Assembly (NCBI GenBank): GCA_030152145.1
Contig: JASLIL010000114.1
Location: forward strand, 1 to 38,016
DNA length: 38,016 nt
Origin: Tissierellales bacterium
GTDB taxonomy: Bacteria > Bacillota > Clostridia > Tissierellales > JASKZW01
Direction of reading: 5' to 3'
Positions 7,943-15,503 of this stretch are shown piece by piece (the first letter of the stretch is position 1; each line of letters opens with the position of its first letter). The notes under the pieces were generated by a model that saw nothing but the letters and a program-made list of their open reading frames with translations, did no database searches and had not been told where the DNA came from. The position numbers and the translations under genes are program-made.

Positions 7943-9328
7943 CTACTTGTATATTACAGATGATTCTTTAGCTTTTTCTATTACTTGGTTACCTAGTGTT
8001 TCGTAGGACTCCACTGCTTCCTTAGGAGTTTTTTCTCCTGTGTAAACAGCCTGTAATTCTGGGTATAATACCTCTCTTAACTCGCTGTATCCAGGAACAT
8101 TTCCTGTAAAGTTAAATAGGTATTTTGAGTTTTCATTGTAGGCCTTAAAGAATGGATTAGTATCCTTAAACTCTTCTGCTACAGAAGTTCTAACTGGTAC
8201 ACCATTTTTTGAAGCCTTAACTAGCTCCTTGTCTGATGAGAAGAACTTTACAAAGTCCTTACTTACCTTTACTTTTAAATCATCTTCATTTTCAAAAACT
8301 GATGCTCCCACTACATATGTGAAAGTATTAGCTCCATCTACTGATGGTATATTAGCAAGTCTTGCGTCAAATTTTGGAGCTGTTCCTGCTTCCATATCTG
8401 CCATGTGGTTATTGTATAGAATTGAGTTTGTAAATCCTATAGCCACCTGTTGGTTTTGGAACATTCCCAATACGTCATTTGATGAAACTGACTCTGCACC
8501 TGGGTTAGTTAACTTGTTTTGGTATGCATTTTGTAACCACTCTACTGCCTTTTCACCCTTCTCATCATTTAATACTATCTGGCCATCTTCTGAGAAGAAC
8601 TTGTTGCCAAACATTCTTAAATAACCTAGGTTCCAAGTATCACCTTGATTGTTTAGGGCAAATAAACCTAGTGGGTATGCTGAATTGTAGTCTGTATTAG
8701 GAAGATTTTCCTTTAACTTAGCTAGTAGCTCATCAAATTCCTCTACTGTCCAAGTTTTAATCTCGTCTTCTCCACCAATATACTCTTCTAAACCAGCTGC
8801 CTTTAACATATCAGCATTGTAAACTAAAGTTCCTGGGTTGTTTGAGAATGGGTAGAAATAAGTGCTATCTCCAAAAGTAACATTCTCAAAGAAATTCTCT
8901 GCTATATCTTCCTTTGCATCTTGGTCTATAATATCATCTAGAGCCACTAAAGCTCCTCTGTGTACATAGTCTCCCATAGCGAAAACACTTTCAAAGAAAA
9001 CGTTAGGTTGTGTTCCACCACTTAGGTTAACATTAAGAAGCTCATCTCTTTGATCTCCAGCTATAACCTCTACATTTACCTTTACATCATGTTCCTTGTA
9101 TTCCTCTTCAAATCTCTTAGCTGCTTCCTTGAAGAATGAGTCAAAGTCTGCTCCCTCTTCTGAATCATCTAAAACACCCTTCCACTGAGGAGTTAACCAA
9201 ACAGAAATCTCTACCTTATCCTTATCTCCATCTGCCTTAGGTGTGTCCTTAGAACCGCAACCTGTTAAAACTCCCATAACTAAAACTAAAACCATAGCCA
9301 AGCTAAAAAAACGCTTATTCTTTAACAT
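7943..9328 (-). CDS. Sialic acid ABC transporter substrate-binding lipoprotein
   Basis: 461 residues, family 1 extracellular solute-binding protein. A lipoprotein signal is plain: basic start MLKNKRFF, a hydrophobic core, and the lipobox LTGC with acylated Cys24. The mature protein starts with a polar linker (GSKDTPKADGDKDK) and the strand EISVWLTPQWKG typical of the family. It delivers substrate to the two permeases downstream. The ribosome-binding site AGGAGGG is strong. Position between nanA and the permeases argues for N-acetylneuraminate; binding specificity cannot be read from sequence alone. Confidence 0.92.
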   Translation of the reverse strand: MLKNKRFFSLAMVLVLVMGVLTGCGSKDTPKADGDKDKVEISVWLTPQWKGVLDDSEEGADFDSFFKEAAKRFEEEYKEHDVKVNVEVIAGDQRDELLNVNLSGGTQPNVFFESVFAMGDYVHRGALVALDDIIDQDAKEDIAENFFENVTFGDSTYFYPFSNNPGTLVYNADMLKAAGLEEYIGGEDEIKTWTVEEFDELLAKLKENLPNTDYNSAYPLGLFALNNQGDTWNLGYLRMFGNKFFSEDGQIVLNDEKGEKAVEWLQNAYQNKLTNPGAESVSSNDVLGMFQNQQVAIGFTNSILYNNHMADMEAGTAPKFDARLANIPSVDGANTFTYVVGASVFENEDDLKVKVSKDFVKFFSSDKELVKASKNGVPVRTSVAEEFKDTNPFFKAYNENSKYLFNFTGNVPGYSELREVLYPELQAVYTGEKTPKEAVESYETLGNQVIEKAKESSVIYK

Positions 9329-9366
9329 TTACTTTCCCTCCTACTAGTAAGTATAAATCCCATATA

Positions 9367-10275
9367 CTAGATATATTTTTTTATTGTATTATTTATTTTC
9401 TCTTCAATCAGCTCTGCCTTCTTCAAATCTGACTCAGGAATATTAATGAAAGGACTTCTTACCCCACCTAGGTCCATTCCTCTTAACTTTAATATCTCCT
9501 TAATAGTTGAATACATAGAACCATTCAAAGAGCAAAGATCCATAATTATATCTGTTACCTCTGCCTGTAACTCACGAGCCCTAGAGAAATCTCCTCCAAG
9601 AACTAGCTCTTCTAGCTTTATAAAAAGTTCTGGCATAACTCCATAAGTACCACCTATACCAGCGTCAGCACCTATTAATCTTCCTGCTATATACTGCTCA
9701 TCAGAACCATTGAAAACAACTATGTCATCTCCACCGATTCTCTTAAATCTCTCTATATCAAGAACTGGCATAGATGAGTTTTTAAGACCTGCAACCTTCT
9801 TGTTTTCAAGAAGCTTCTTAAATAGGTCTTGAGATAGATTATAACCTGTAGTCTGTGGTATATTGTAGACAAAAAATGGAAGATCTGTACTATCTATAAT
9901 ATCCATCCAGTACTTATATATAGCATCCTCTGGCAACTTAAAGTAAATTGGAGGTATAGATGATAGGCCATCATAGCCTAGTTCCTCTGCATACTTTGCA
10001 AGCTCTATACTATCCCTAGTTGAAGGAGCTCCTACATGGGCTATTAAGGTTAACTCATCCTTAAGCTCTTCCTTAACATACTTTAAAGTTAGCTTTCTCT
10101 CCTCTAGATTTTGGTAGATACACTCTCCACTACTACCGCCAACATATAGGCCCTTAACCTTCTTTTCTGCCAGGTATCTACTAAAGTCCTTAGTTCTTTT
10201 TTCAGAAACCTGTCCATCCTCATCATAGCAAGCATAAAATGCTGGGATAATTCCCTTAAATTTTTCTAAATCCAC
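9367..10275 (-). CDS. nanA: N-acetylneuraminate lyase
   Basis: 302 residues, a class I aldolase of the DapA/NAL family that splits Neu5Ac into ManNAc and pyruvate. Key residues fall at the classic places: GGSSGE (46-51) binds the pyruvate carboxylate, Tyr137 (FVYNIPQTTG) and the Schiff-base Lys165 (AGLKNSS), the same numbers as in the E. coli enzyme. The start is GTG behind AGGAGG. It lies between the ATPase and binding-protein genes, so uptake and cleavage are co-expressed. The motif set and nanE/nanK neighbours favour NanA over dihydrodipicolinate synthase. Confidence 0.97.
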   Translation of the reverse strand: MDLEKFKGIIPAFYACYDEDGQVSEKRTKDFSRYLAEKKVKGLYVGGSSGECIYQNLEERKLTLKYVKEELKDELTLIAHVGAPSTRDSIELAKYAEELGYDGLSSIPPIYFKLPEDAIYKYWMDIIDSTDLPFFVYNIPQTTGYNLSQDLFKKLLENKKVAGLKNSSMPVLDIERFKRIGGDDIVVFNGSDEQYIAGRLIGADAGIGGTYGVMPELFIKLEELVLGGDFSRARELQAEVTDIIMDLCSLNGSMYSTIKEILKLRGMDLGGVRSPFINIPESDLKKAELIEEKINNTIKKYI

Positions 10276-10286
10276 TGTAATTCCTC

Positions 10287-11405
10287 CTAGTTATAAAAAA
10301 TATTTTCTTCACTATCTATATGGAATAAATGTGCCCTATCTACATTTATTGAAAATACTCTCTCCTCATCCTTAGCTACCTTGATCCTATCCTCTGAAGT
10401 CTCCCTAACAATACACTGGCTACCTAGAATATCAAAGTATATAAGCTCCTCACTACCCAATTCCTCAACAAAGGAAACCATACCCTCAACAGTATTATCT
10501 GAAGGCTCTTTTACAACCCTTAAGCTTTCTGGTCTAATGCCAAAATAGGCCTTGTCCTCACCATAGGCTAGAAGCTTCCTAGTCTTCTCCTGGTCAAATC
10601 TAATCTTCCTACCATCCAGTAAAACATAGGCATCCTCCCCCTCCCTTACTATGTCCACCTCAAATATATTCATTCTTGGAGAACCTATAAAGGTAGCTAC
10701 AAACTTATTCTTAGGATAGTTATATAGATTTGTAGGTGTATCAACCTGCATAACCTCACCATAGTTTAGAACACAAATCCTATCCCCCATAGTCATAGCT
10801 TCTACCTGATCATGGGTTACATAAACCATAGTAGCAGTCTTTCCCTCTGCCTTTAAATCATTATGCAATTCCTTTATTTCAACCCTTAGGGAAGTCCTAA
10901 GCTTAGCATCTAGGTTGGAAAGGGGCTCATCAAATAGGAAAACCTCTGGATCCCTTACTATAGCGCGTCCTACAGCTATTCTCTGTCTTTGTCCCCCAGA
11001 CATTTCCTTAGGCAGTCTATCTAAAAGTTCAGTTATCTCAAGCTTCTCAGCTGCCATTTTCACTCTCTTATCTATTTCATCTTTTGGAGTTTTCTTTAAC
11101 TTTAGTCCAAAAGCCATATTCTCATAAGCAGTCATATGAGGATATAGGGCGTAGTTTTGAAATACCATAGCTATCTTTCTATCCTTAGGTGGAAGATCAT
11201 TTACCATCTTATCTCCTATGTAAAGCTCTCCCCCACTTATATCTTCAAGGCCTGAAATCATCCTCAGTATTGTAGACTTGGCACAACCTGAAGGCCCTAC
11301 AAGTACCATAAACTCTCCATCCTTGATTTCCAAGTCAACCCCATGGACAGCCTTAAATCCATTTGGATATGTTTTTTCTATTTTCTTTAACTCCACTTTT
11401 GCCAT
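10287..11405 (-). CDS. ABC transporter ATPase, MsmK/UgpC type
   Basis: 372 residues, the energising ATPase of a CUT1 sugar importer. Seen in order are Walker A (GPSGCAKST, 38-45 region), signature MSGGQRQRIAVGRA, Walker B VFLFDEPLSNLDA, the switch histidine in VTHDQ, and a C-terminal TOBE/OB regulatory domain of about 130 residues. It is the first gene of the sialic acid operon, so this transporter has its own ATPase. Odd point: alanine (A42) replaces the usual glycine before the Walker lysine K43. Many Firmicutes share one MsmK among several importers, so it could also serve others. Confidence 0.95.
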   Translation of the reverse strand: MAKVELKKIEKTYPNGFKAVHGVDLEIKDGEFMVLVGPSGCAKSTILRMISGLEDISGGELYIGDKMVNDLPPKDRKIAMVFQNYALYPHMTAYENMAFGLKLKKTPKDEIDKRVKMAAEKLEITELLDRLPKEMSGGQRQRIAVGRAIVRDPEVFLFDEPLSNLDAKLRTSLRVEIKELHNDLKAEGKTATMVYVTHDQVEAMTMGDRICVLNYGEVMQVDTPTNLYNYPKNKFVATFIGSPRMNIFEVDIVREGEDAYVLLDGRKIRFDQEKTRKLLAYGEDKAYFGIRPESLRVVKEPSDNTVEGMVSFVEELGSEELIYFDILGSQCIVRETSEDRIKVAKDEERVFSINVDRAHLFHIDSEENIFYN

Positions 11406-11450
11406 ATCCTATACCTCCTCCTTTGAAAACCTTTTCATTTCCTCCAATTT

Positions 11451-11479
11451 AATATATCATAAAAAAAATTTTTATTCAA
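11451..11479 (-). promoter_or_regulatory. Promoter of the sialic acid operon
   Basis: Minus strand: TTGAAT (-35, 11474-11479), a spacer of exactly 17 bp, and TATATT (-10, 11451-11456). One copy of the tandem operator repeat fills the spacer. Confidence 0.75.
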
Positions 11480-11520
11480 TCATCTTGAGTGAAAAAAATT
11501 TCTATTCCATCTTTTTGATC
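11461..11520. repeat. Tandem 30-bp operator-like repeat in the nan promoter
   Basis: Bases 11461-11490 and 11491-11520 match at 24 of 30 positions. The cores (11461-11477 and 11491-11507) read roughly [A/G]AAAAAAATTTnTATTC and are imperfect palindromes of the GAAA...TTTC type bound by RpiR-family repressors. A period of 30 bp puts both on the same face of the helix. The first copy lies between -10 and -35 of the nan promoter, the second just upstream and next to the divergent HAD promoter. Likely binding sites for the RpiR regulator at 3704-4558. Confidence 0.65.
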
Positions 11521-11541
11521 TAATTTTTTCTGTGATATAAT
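11513..11541 (+). promoter_or_regulatory. Promoter of the HAD phosphatase gene
   Basis: Perfect -10 TATAAT (11536-11541) with the extended TGn motif (TGA before it) and a weak -35 (TTTTGA, 11513-11518) at 17 bp. It overlaps the second nan repeat, so both divergent genes may share control. Confidence 0.7.
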
Positions 11542-11569
11542 ATAACTAGCATGCCAGGAGGTGTTTATA

Positions 11570-12217
11570 TTGAAGACAATTATATTTGACATGGATGGGG
11601 TTATAGTAGATTCAGAACCTCTTCATGCAGAGTTAGAACTTGAAATCTTAGAGGAACTTGTAGGAATAAGTGATAGGGAGGAGCATCTAAAGTTCATAGG
11701 TACTACCGATGCCTACCAGTGGTCCTACTATAAGGATAGATATGGAATAAGCCAGTCTATTGAGGAGCTAATCGACTTGAAAAAACAGGTCTTTATGGAT
11801 AATATACACAGGCTTAAGCTTATAGCAGGCTTTAAAGAATTTTTAGAGCTTTTAATAGAAAATAAGTACAGGCTTGCCCTAGCCTCTTCCAATAACCGAC
11901 AAATCATAGATAAAATTCTAGATATTTTTGAGCTAGAGGACTATTTTAAGGTAAGTATAAGTGGAGAGGAAGTAGAAAAAGGAAAACCGGATCCTGAAAT
12001 ATTCTTAAAGGCAGCAAAAGAACTTTCCTCACCTATAGAAAGCTGTATTGTTATAGAAGACTCCCTTAATGGCCTTAGGGCTGCCAAGGCTTCAAATATG
12101 AAGGCCATAGGACTTCACTCCAACAGCCTGGTTCGTATGGATCTTTCTCTGGCTGACTTGGAAGTTGAAAGTCTTTCAGAAATCTCCCTAGAAGACCTGG
12201 AAAATCTCCTAGCTTAA
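11570..12217 (+). CDS. HAD-superfamily phosphatase, beta-phosphoglucomutase-like
   Basis: 215 residues, HAD subfamily IA with a helical cap. All four motifs are present: I, FDMDGVIVDSE (nucleophile Asp and acid Asp); II, ASSN; III, KGKPDPE; IV, VIEDSLNGL. The protein resembles beta-phosphoglucomutases and small sugar-phosphate phosphatases; the substrate cannot be told. I choose TTG at 11570 as start because AGGAGG (11556-11561) lies 8 bases upstream; the in-frame GTG at 11561 overlaps that site. It is divergent from the sialic acid operon, with the promoter regions overlapping. It converges on yjjW. Confidence 0.9.
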   Translation: MKTIIFDMDGVIVDSEPLHAELELEILEELVGISDREEHLKFIGTTDAYQWSYYKDRYGISQSIEELIDLKKQVFMDNIHRLKLIAGFKEFLELLIENKYRLALASSNNRQIIDKILDIFELEDYFKVSISGEEVEKGKPDPEIFLKAAKELSSPIESCIVIEDSLNGLRAAKASNMKAIGLHSNSLVRMDLSLADLEVESLSEISLEDLENLLA

Positions 12218-12224
12218 AAAACAA

Positions 12225-12250
12225 GGCTGCCTGGCAAAAGCCAGGCAGTC
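12225..12250 (-). terminator. Terminator between convergent HAD gene and yjjW
   Basis: A GC-rich stem (9 perfect pairs CTGCCTGGC/GCCAGGCAG, loop of 4) with TTGTTTTTT following in the minus direction, so it ends the yjjI-yjjW transcript. In the plus direction the T-run is weak, but the hairpin may act both ways. Confidence 0.85.
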
Positions 12251-12958
12251 TTAAACTATAACTATATTTTCAAGACCTTCCTCTATACATATATCCCTTA
12301 ATTTCTCCATGTATTCCATAGAAGCTATCTTGTTTTTATTATAGGGTTCCCTAACACCTATAGGTCTAAATCTTATTAGCTTATAGATTATAGCTGGATC
12401 CCTGTCCCTAAGCAATCTTGCCCCAACCCTTACAGTCTCCTCATTATTTAAGGCCTCTGGCACTACAACCGTTCTTATTTCATGAAGTTTCCCAAGAGAA
12501 GCCAGATAGTCTATATTTTTAACCACCATCTTATTGCTCCTGCCAGTTAAGTCTATATGATCTCTCTCATCAGCAGCCTTAAAATCTACCATGGCCCTGT
12601 CAAAACCATCTAAAAATTCCTGGTCCAAACTAAGGTCTATAAGAGCATTTGTATCTATAAAAATCTCCAGACCCATTTCCTTCAAGTAAGGGAAAACTTC
12701 CTTTAAAAACTCCTTGTGAAGCGTACATTCTCCACCAGAAAAAGTAACTCCCCTTATAAAGTTCCTGTAGGGTCTAATTTCTTCTACAAGTTCCTCTACA
12801 CAGAGCTCTCTAACCCCGTCACTATTGTTCATATCTATGGTCTCTGGATTATGACAATAGCCACAGTTTAGATTACAGCCCTGGAAAAAAACTGCTGTTC
12901 TACTACCAGGACCATCCACTGTACTAAAGGGTATGATCTTTCTAACTAAGGCTTTCAT
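12251..12958 (-). CDS. yjjW: Glycyl-radical enzyme activase, YjjW family
   Basis: 235-residue radical-SAM protein that should install the glycyl radical on YjjI. The cluster motif is C28, C32, C35 (GCNLNCGYCHNPE) and the SAM motif is FSGGE. Start ATG lies inside the yjjI end (17-base overlap), so the pair is coupled. Most YjjW proteins are near 280 residues and carry a ferredoxin-like insert with extra cysteines after the first motif; here that stretch is only about a dozen residues (MNNSDGVREL) with a single Cys, so the auxiliary clusters seem absent. It could be read as a PflA-like activase, but the partner is YjjI-like. Confidence 0.88.
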   Translation of the reverse strand: MKALVRKIIPFSTVDGPGSRTAVFFQGCNLNCGYCHNPETIDMNNSDGVRELCVEELVEEIRPYRNFIRGVTFSGGECTLHKEFLKEVFPYLKEMGLEIFIDTNALIDLSLDQEFLDGFDRAMVDFKAADERDHIDLTGRSNKMVVKNIDYLASLGKLHEIRTVVVPEALNNEETVRVGARLLRDRDPAIIYKLIRFRPIGVREPYNKNKIASMEYMEKLRDICIEEGLENIVIV

Positions 12959-14444
12959 CGCTTCTTACTTTCCTCTCTAAGATTCTAGAGTTTTCCCTAG
13001 CTCCCAGACCTAGAACCACCGTATCATGAAGAACCTGCTCTTGATTGTAAAGCCTATCCATATCTGACTTCTTAACTAGATATCCAGTTATCCTTATAAC
13101 ATCTGCGTCAGAACCATAGATTGAAAAGTATCTCATACCCTCCTTAAAGCTAGCCAAGATTACATCTCTTATAGCACTAGGGTTTTTCTCTGCCATCTCA
13201 TCAAATGGGAATATATCACCTATACCAGATGGGAAATACTTGTGGAACTTAGCTGATTGAATTATATGATCAAATAGCTCTGGTTCTTCATTTATTGGTA
13301 TTCTACAACCAGGGCTAGTTCCATTATCAGATTCTATACCTACCTGAGCATGTAAAAGATACTTGTTTCCAAAACTATCACAATAAGGAGCCTTGTGATC
13401 TGAAACCAACTTGTAAAGTTTATCTATGATCTTTAAGCCATAGTCATTGGCCTCTTTGCCATGACCAAATCTGTCTTCAGCTTTTTCTAAATTTAAAAGG
13501 TGATTAACTCCCTCTGCCAATCCAAACATACCAAACATAGCACTGAACTTATCCCTATCTATTAAACCTTCCTTGGCTAAGAAGTTAAGCTTAAAGAAAT
13601 CTGCCTCATCTACTATAAACCTAACTCTTTGGTCCATGTAGTTTGAGATTTCTTCAGCAGCTTCAGGTAGTAACCTTTCTAGAAAGTCTTCTGGATTCTT
13701 AGCTTCCTTGGCCAAGCCATATAGATTAAGTCTAACCAAGGTATAGCTTCCTCCCCCTATTCTTAGGCCATTATAGCAGGATGCAATACCATAGTCCCCT
13801 CCAAAGTCCTCTCTGAAGATCTTATCGTTGGCAAAGCTAGGTTTTGCAACCTTTAAGGCAGTCTCTATACTATCTCTTAAAAAGTCTTCTGATGTATTGT
13901 CACTAAGCTTTAAGGTTAGGTTAGGAGTTGAGTTCTCAAGCTCTCTTTCAGCCCTTAGTATAAGCCTAGCTGCAGTACTATCCTCTGGTCCCAAGTTACC
14001 ATGACAAAAAGAATCTGTTATAGTCCTATCAATATGAAGTAGGAAGTTCTTTATAGCTATATAGGCTTCCTCTTCATTTTCTATAAAAGGATCTAATAAC
14101 TTATCTATATTACCAATATAAACTGGGAAAGTTGTAACTGATGGCACATGCTTATAAAGAATCAGTAGATTATTGGTAGCCTCCCAAATATTCTCCGGCT
14201 TCTTTAGATTTAAAAACTTAGAACCCTCCTCCATAAACTTCTCATAATCTGGCAATATATACCTAGGTCTATAAGGTGCATTACCTTCATTTAAACCACA
14301 AACTATTCCCTTTTCAAAGTAGTAGCTCATCTTATCAGACATTTCTATAGGTTCTATAGAGTTCTCTGAAAGTCTAGCCAGGTTTATAACCTTCTGCTCA
14401 TAAGTTAAAAGTGGGTCTTTTATAATCTTTAAAACATCTTCCAT
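12942..14444 (-). CDS. yjjI: Glycyl-radical enzyme, YjjI family
   Basis: 500 residues, matching the YjjI family (about 510) and much shorter than pyruvate formate-lyase. The C-terminal radical site RITGYL puts the radical on G454, and a candidate active-site cysteine lies in IASCYNGLRIGGGSY. The catalysed reaction is, to my knowledge, not established for this family. It is the first gene of a two-gene operon with its own activase. Upstream are a 17-bp-spaced promoter, phased A-tracts and a hairpin/T-run in the leader (see those entries), suggesting control at initiation and by attenuation. The ribosome-binding site AAGGAAG is good. Confidence 0.9.
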   Translation of the reverse strand: MEDVLKIIKDPLLTYEQKVINLARLSENSIEPIEMSDKMSYYFEKGIVCGLNEGNAPYRPRYILPDYEKFMEEGSKFLNLKKPENIWEATNNLLILYKHVPSVTTFPVYIGNIDKLLDPFIENEEEAYIAIKNFLLHIDRTITDSFCHGNLGPEDSTAARLILRAERELENSTPNLTLKLSDNTSEDFLRDSIETALKVAKPSFANDKIFREDFGGDYGIASCYNGLRIGGGSYTLVRLNLYGLAKEAKNPEDFLERLLPEAAEEISNYMDQRVRFIVDEADFFKLNFLAKEGLIDRDKFSAMFGMFGLAEGVNHLLNLEKAEDRFGHGKEANDYGLKIIDKLYKLVSDHKAPYCDSFGNKYLLHAQVGIESDNGTSPGCRIPINEEPELFDHIIQSAKFHKYFPSGIGDIFPFDEMAEKNPSAIRDVILASFKEGMRYFSIYGSDADVIRITGYLVKKSDMDRLYNQEQVLHDTVVLGLGARENSRILERKVRSDESLS

Positions 14445-14472
14445 AACACATCTTCCTTTCTAAAATAAGTAT

Positions 14473-14534
14473 AAAAAAAAGAACAAGCTATTAGATATAT
14501 ATATTGCTATATGTATCTAGTTATAGTTGTTCTT
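14473..14534 (-). terminator. Leader hairpin with eight T's ahead of yjjI (attenuator or msrA terminator)
   Basis: A long hairpin (AAGAACAA paired with TTGTTCTT, continued by CTA/TAG and AGATA/TATCT, apex TTGC-type loop) is followed in the minus direction by eight T's. It ends about 28 bases before the yjjI start. Since a promoter (14599-14627) lies upstream of it and no room for one remains below it, transcripts of yjjI must read through it, which suggests attenuation. It could instead be the msrA terminator if that promoter is not real. Confidence 0.75.
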
Positions 14535-14598
14535 CATAGTCGAATTTTTAATACTGGCAGGGCCAAGTATTATTTTATAACTAAAAGTTCCCTATTAA

Positions 14599-14627
14599 TT
14601 TATACTTATATGATATATTATTTTCAA
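14599..14627 (-). promoter_or_regulatory. Probable yjjI-yjjW promoter
   Basis: Minus strand: TTGAAA (14622-14627), 17-bp spacer, TATAAA (14599-14604). The start point would be near 14592, leaving a leader of about 148 bases. Confidence 0.65.
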
Positions 14628-14668
14628 ACTTTTTTCAAACTTTTTTCAAACTTTTTTCAAACTTTTTT
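14621..14668. repeat. Phased A-tracts: four 11-bp repeats
   Basis: Four copies of TTTTTTCAAAC with CAAAC at 14625, 14636, 14647 and 14658, a strict 11-bp period. Runs of six or seven A/T spaced near one helical turn are the standard recipe for intrinsically curved DNA. The array lies between the msrA stop and the -35 of yjjI, where it can act as an upstream (UP-like) element. Confidence 0.9.
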
Positions 14669-14669
14669 T

Positions 14670-15146
14670 CTATTTATTCATATCAATATGGCAGTAGCCA
14701 CCTGGATTTTTCTTTAGGTAGTCCTGGTGATAGTCCTCCCCATCATAGAAGTTTATAAGTTCCTCTACCTCTGTAACAAGCTTGCTGCTATACTTATCCC
14801 TTTCTAGATTAAGCCTAGCTAAGATTCTATCCCTATCCTCTGGATCACTATAGTAAATACCTGTCCTATACTGGCTACCTATATCTGGTCCCTGCCTATT
14901 TAATAGAGTTGGGTTTATAATCCTAAAGTACCTGTCTAAAATTCCCTCAATATCTATAATGTCTTCATCATATTCTATATAGACAGCCTCGGCAAAGCCA
15001 GTTATACCACTACAAACCTCCTCATAGCTGGGATTTTCTGTTTCTCCATTGGCATAGCCTACCTTGGTAGCCAGGACCCCATCTATTCTTGAAAAGTATT
15101 CCTCTACACCCCAAAAACATCCACCTGCTAAAACTATAGTTTTCAT
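14670..15146 (-). CDS. msrA: Peptide methionine-S-sulfoxide reductase
   Basis: 158 residues. The active-site motif GGCFWG has its catalytic cysteine at C10, followed by GVEEYFSRIDGVLATKVGYA; FYDGEDYHQDYLKKNPGGYC near the C-terminus is the expected recycling region with a resolving-type Cys. It repairs oxidised methionine in cytoplasmic proteins, sensible next to oxygen-sensitive radical enzymes in an anaerobe. No MsrB domain is fused, and no separate msrB is seen. A small membrane protein gene lies 11 bases upstream on the same strand, possibly co-transcribed. Confidence 0.97.
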   Translation of the reverse strand: MKTIVLAGGCFWGVEEYFSRIDGVLATKVGYANGETENPSYEEVCSGITGFAEAVYIEYDEDIIDIEGILDRYFRIINPTLLNRQGPDIGSQYRTGIYYSDPEDRDRILARLNLERDKYSSKLVTEVEELINFYDGEDYHQDYLKKNPGGYCHIDMNK

Positions 15147-15157
15147 ACTTTCACCTC

Positions 15158-15415
15158 TTAATCTTTCTTAAATTTAAACCTACTAACTACTAAATAAGCC
15201 AAGAATACAAGTATATTAAGAACTTTTCCATAATATTCTAGGTCTTGAGAAAGTTTACCTCTTAGATCATAGATACCCATTACCAGGCTAACTATCAAGC
15301 CCAATCCTATAAGGGGAATAAAAATCTTAGAGACTTTTTTCTGACTTCTACTTATATCAAGGTAGATAACTACATATATTATTATAGGTCCTAGATACTT
15401 AAATATTTTACCCAT
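15158..15415 (-). CDS. Small membrane protein of unknown function
   Basis: 85 residues with three hydrophobic segments (YLGPIIIYVVIYLDIS, IFIPLIGLGLIVSLVMGIY, VLNILVFLAYLVVS) and a basic tail (RFKFKKD). Strong AAGGAGG ribosome-binding site. I do not recognise a family. It lies 11 bases upstream of msrA and after a terminator, so it may be the first gene of an msrA transcript. Confidence 0.7.
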   Translation of the reverse strand: MGKIFKYLGPIIIYVVIYLDISRSQKKVSKIFIPLIGLGLIVSLVMGIYDLRGKLSQDLEYYGKVLNILVFLAYLVVSRFKFKKD

Positions 15416-15463
15416 GACAGCCTCCTTAAATTCTTTATAGCTATATTATATAGTAAATAAAGG

Positions 15464-15503
15464 AAAAAAATAAAACTTTCCCAGCTAAAGCCAGGAAAGT
15501 TTT
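15464..15503 (-). terminator. Terminator after the UroD-like gene
   Basis: A perfect 10-bp stem AAAACTTTCC/GGAAAGTTTT (15472-15481 with 15494-15503) with a 12-base loop, followed in the minus direction by TATTTTTTTCC. It overlaps the stop codon. Confidence 0.85.

Noticed and set aside
9367..10275. nanA as dihydrodipicolinate synthase (dapA)
   Set aside because: Tyr137 and Lys165 alone fit both, but the operon with nanE, nanK and a sugar importer, and the GGSSGE motif context, favour sialic acid lyase.
14621..14668. Short tandem repeats considered as a CRISPR-like array
   Set aside because: Period is 11 bp with no spacers; better explained as phased A-tracts.
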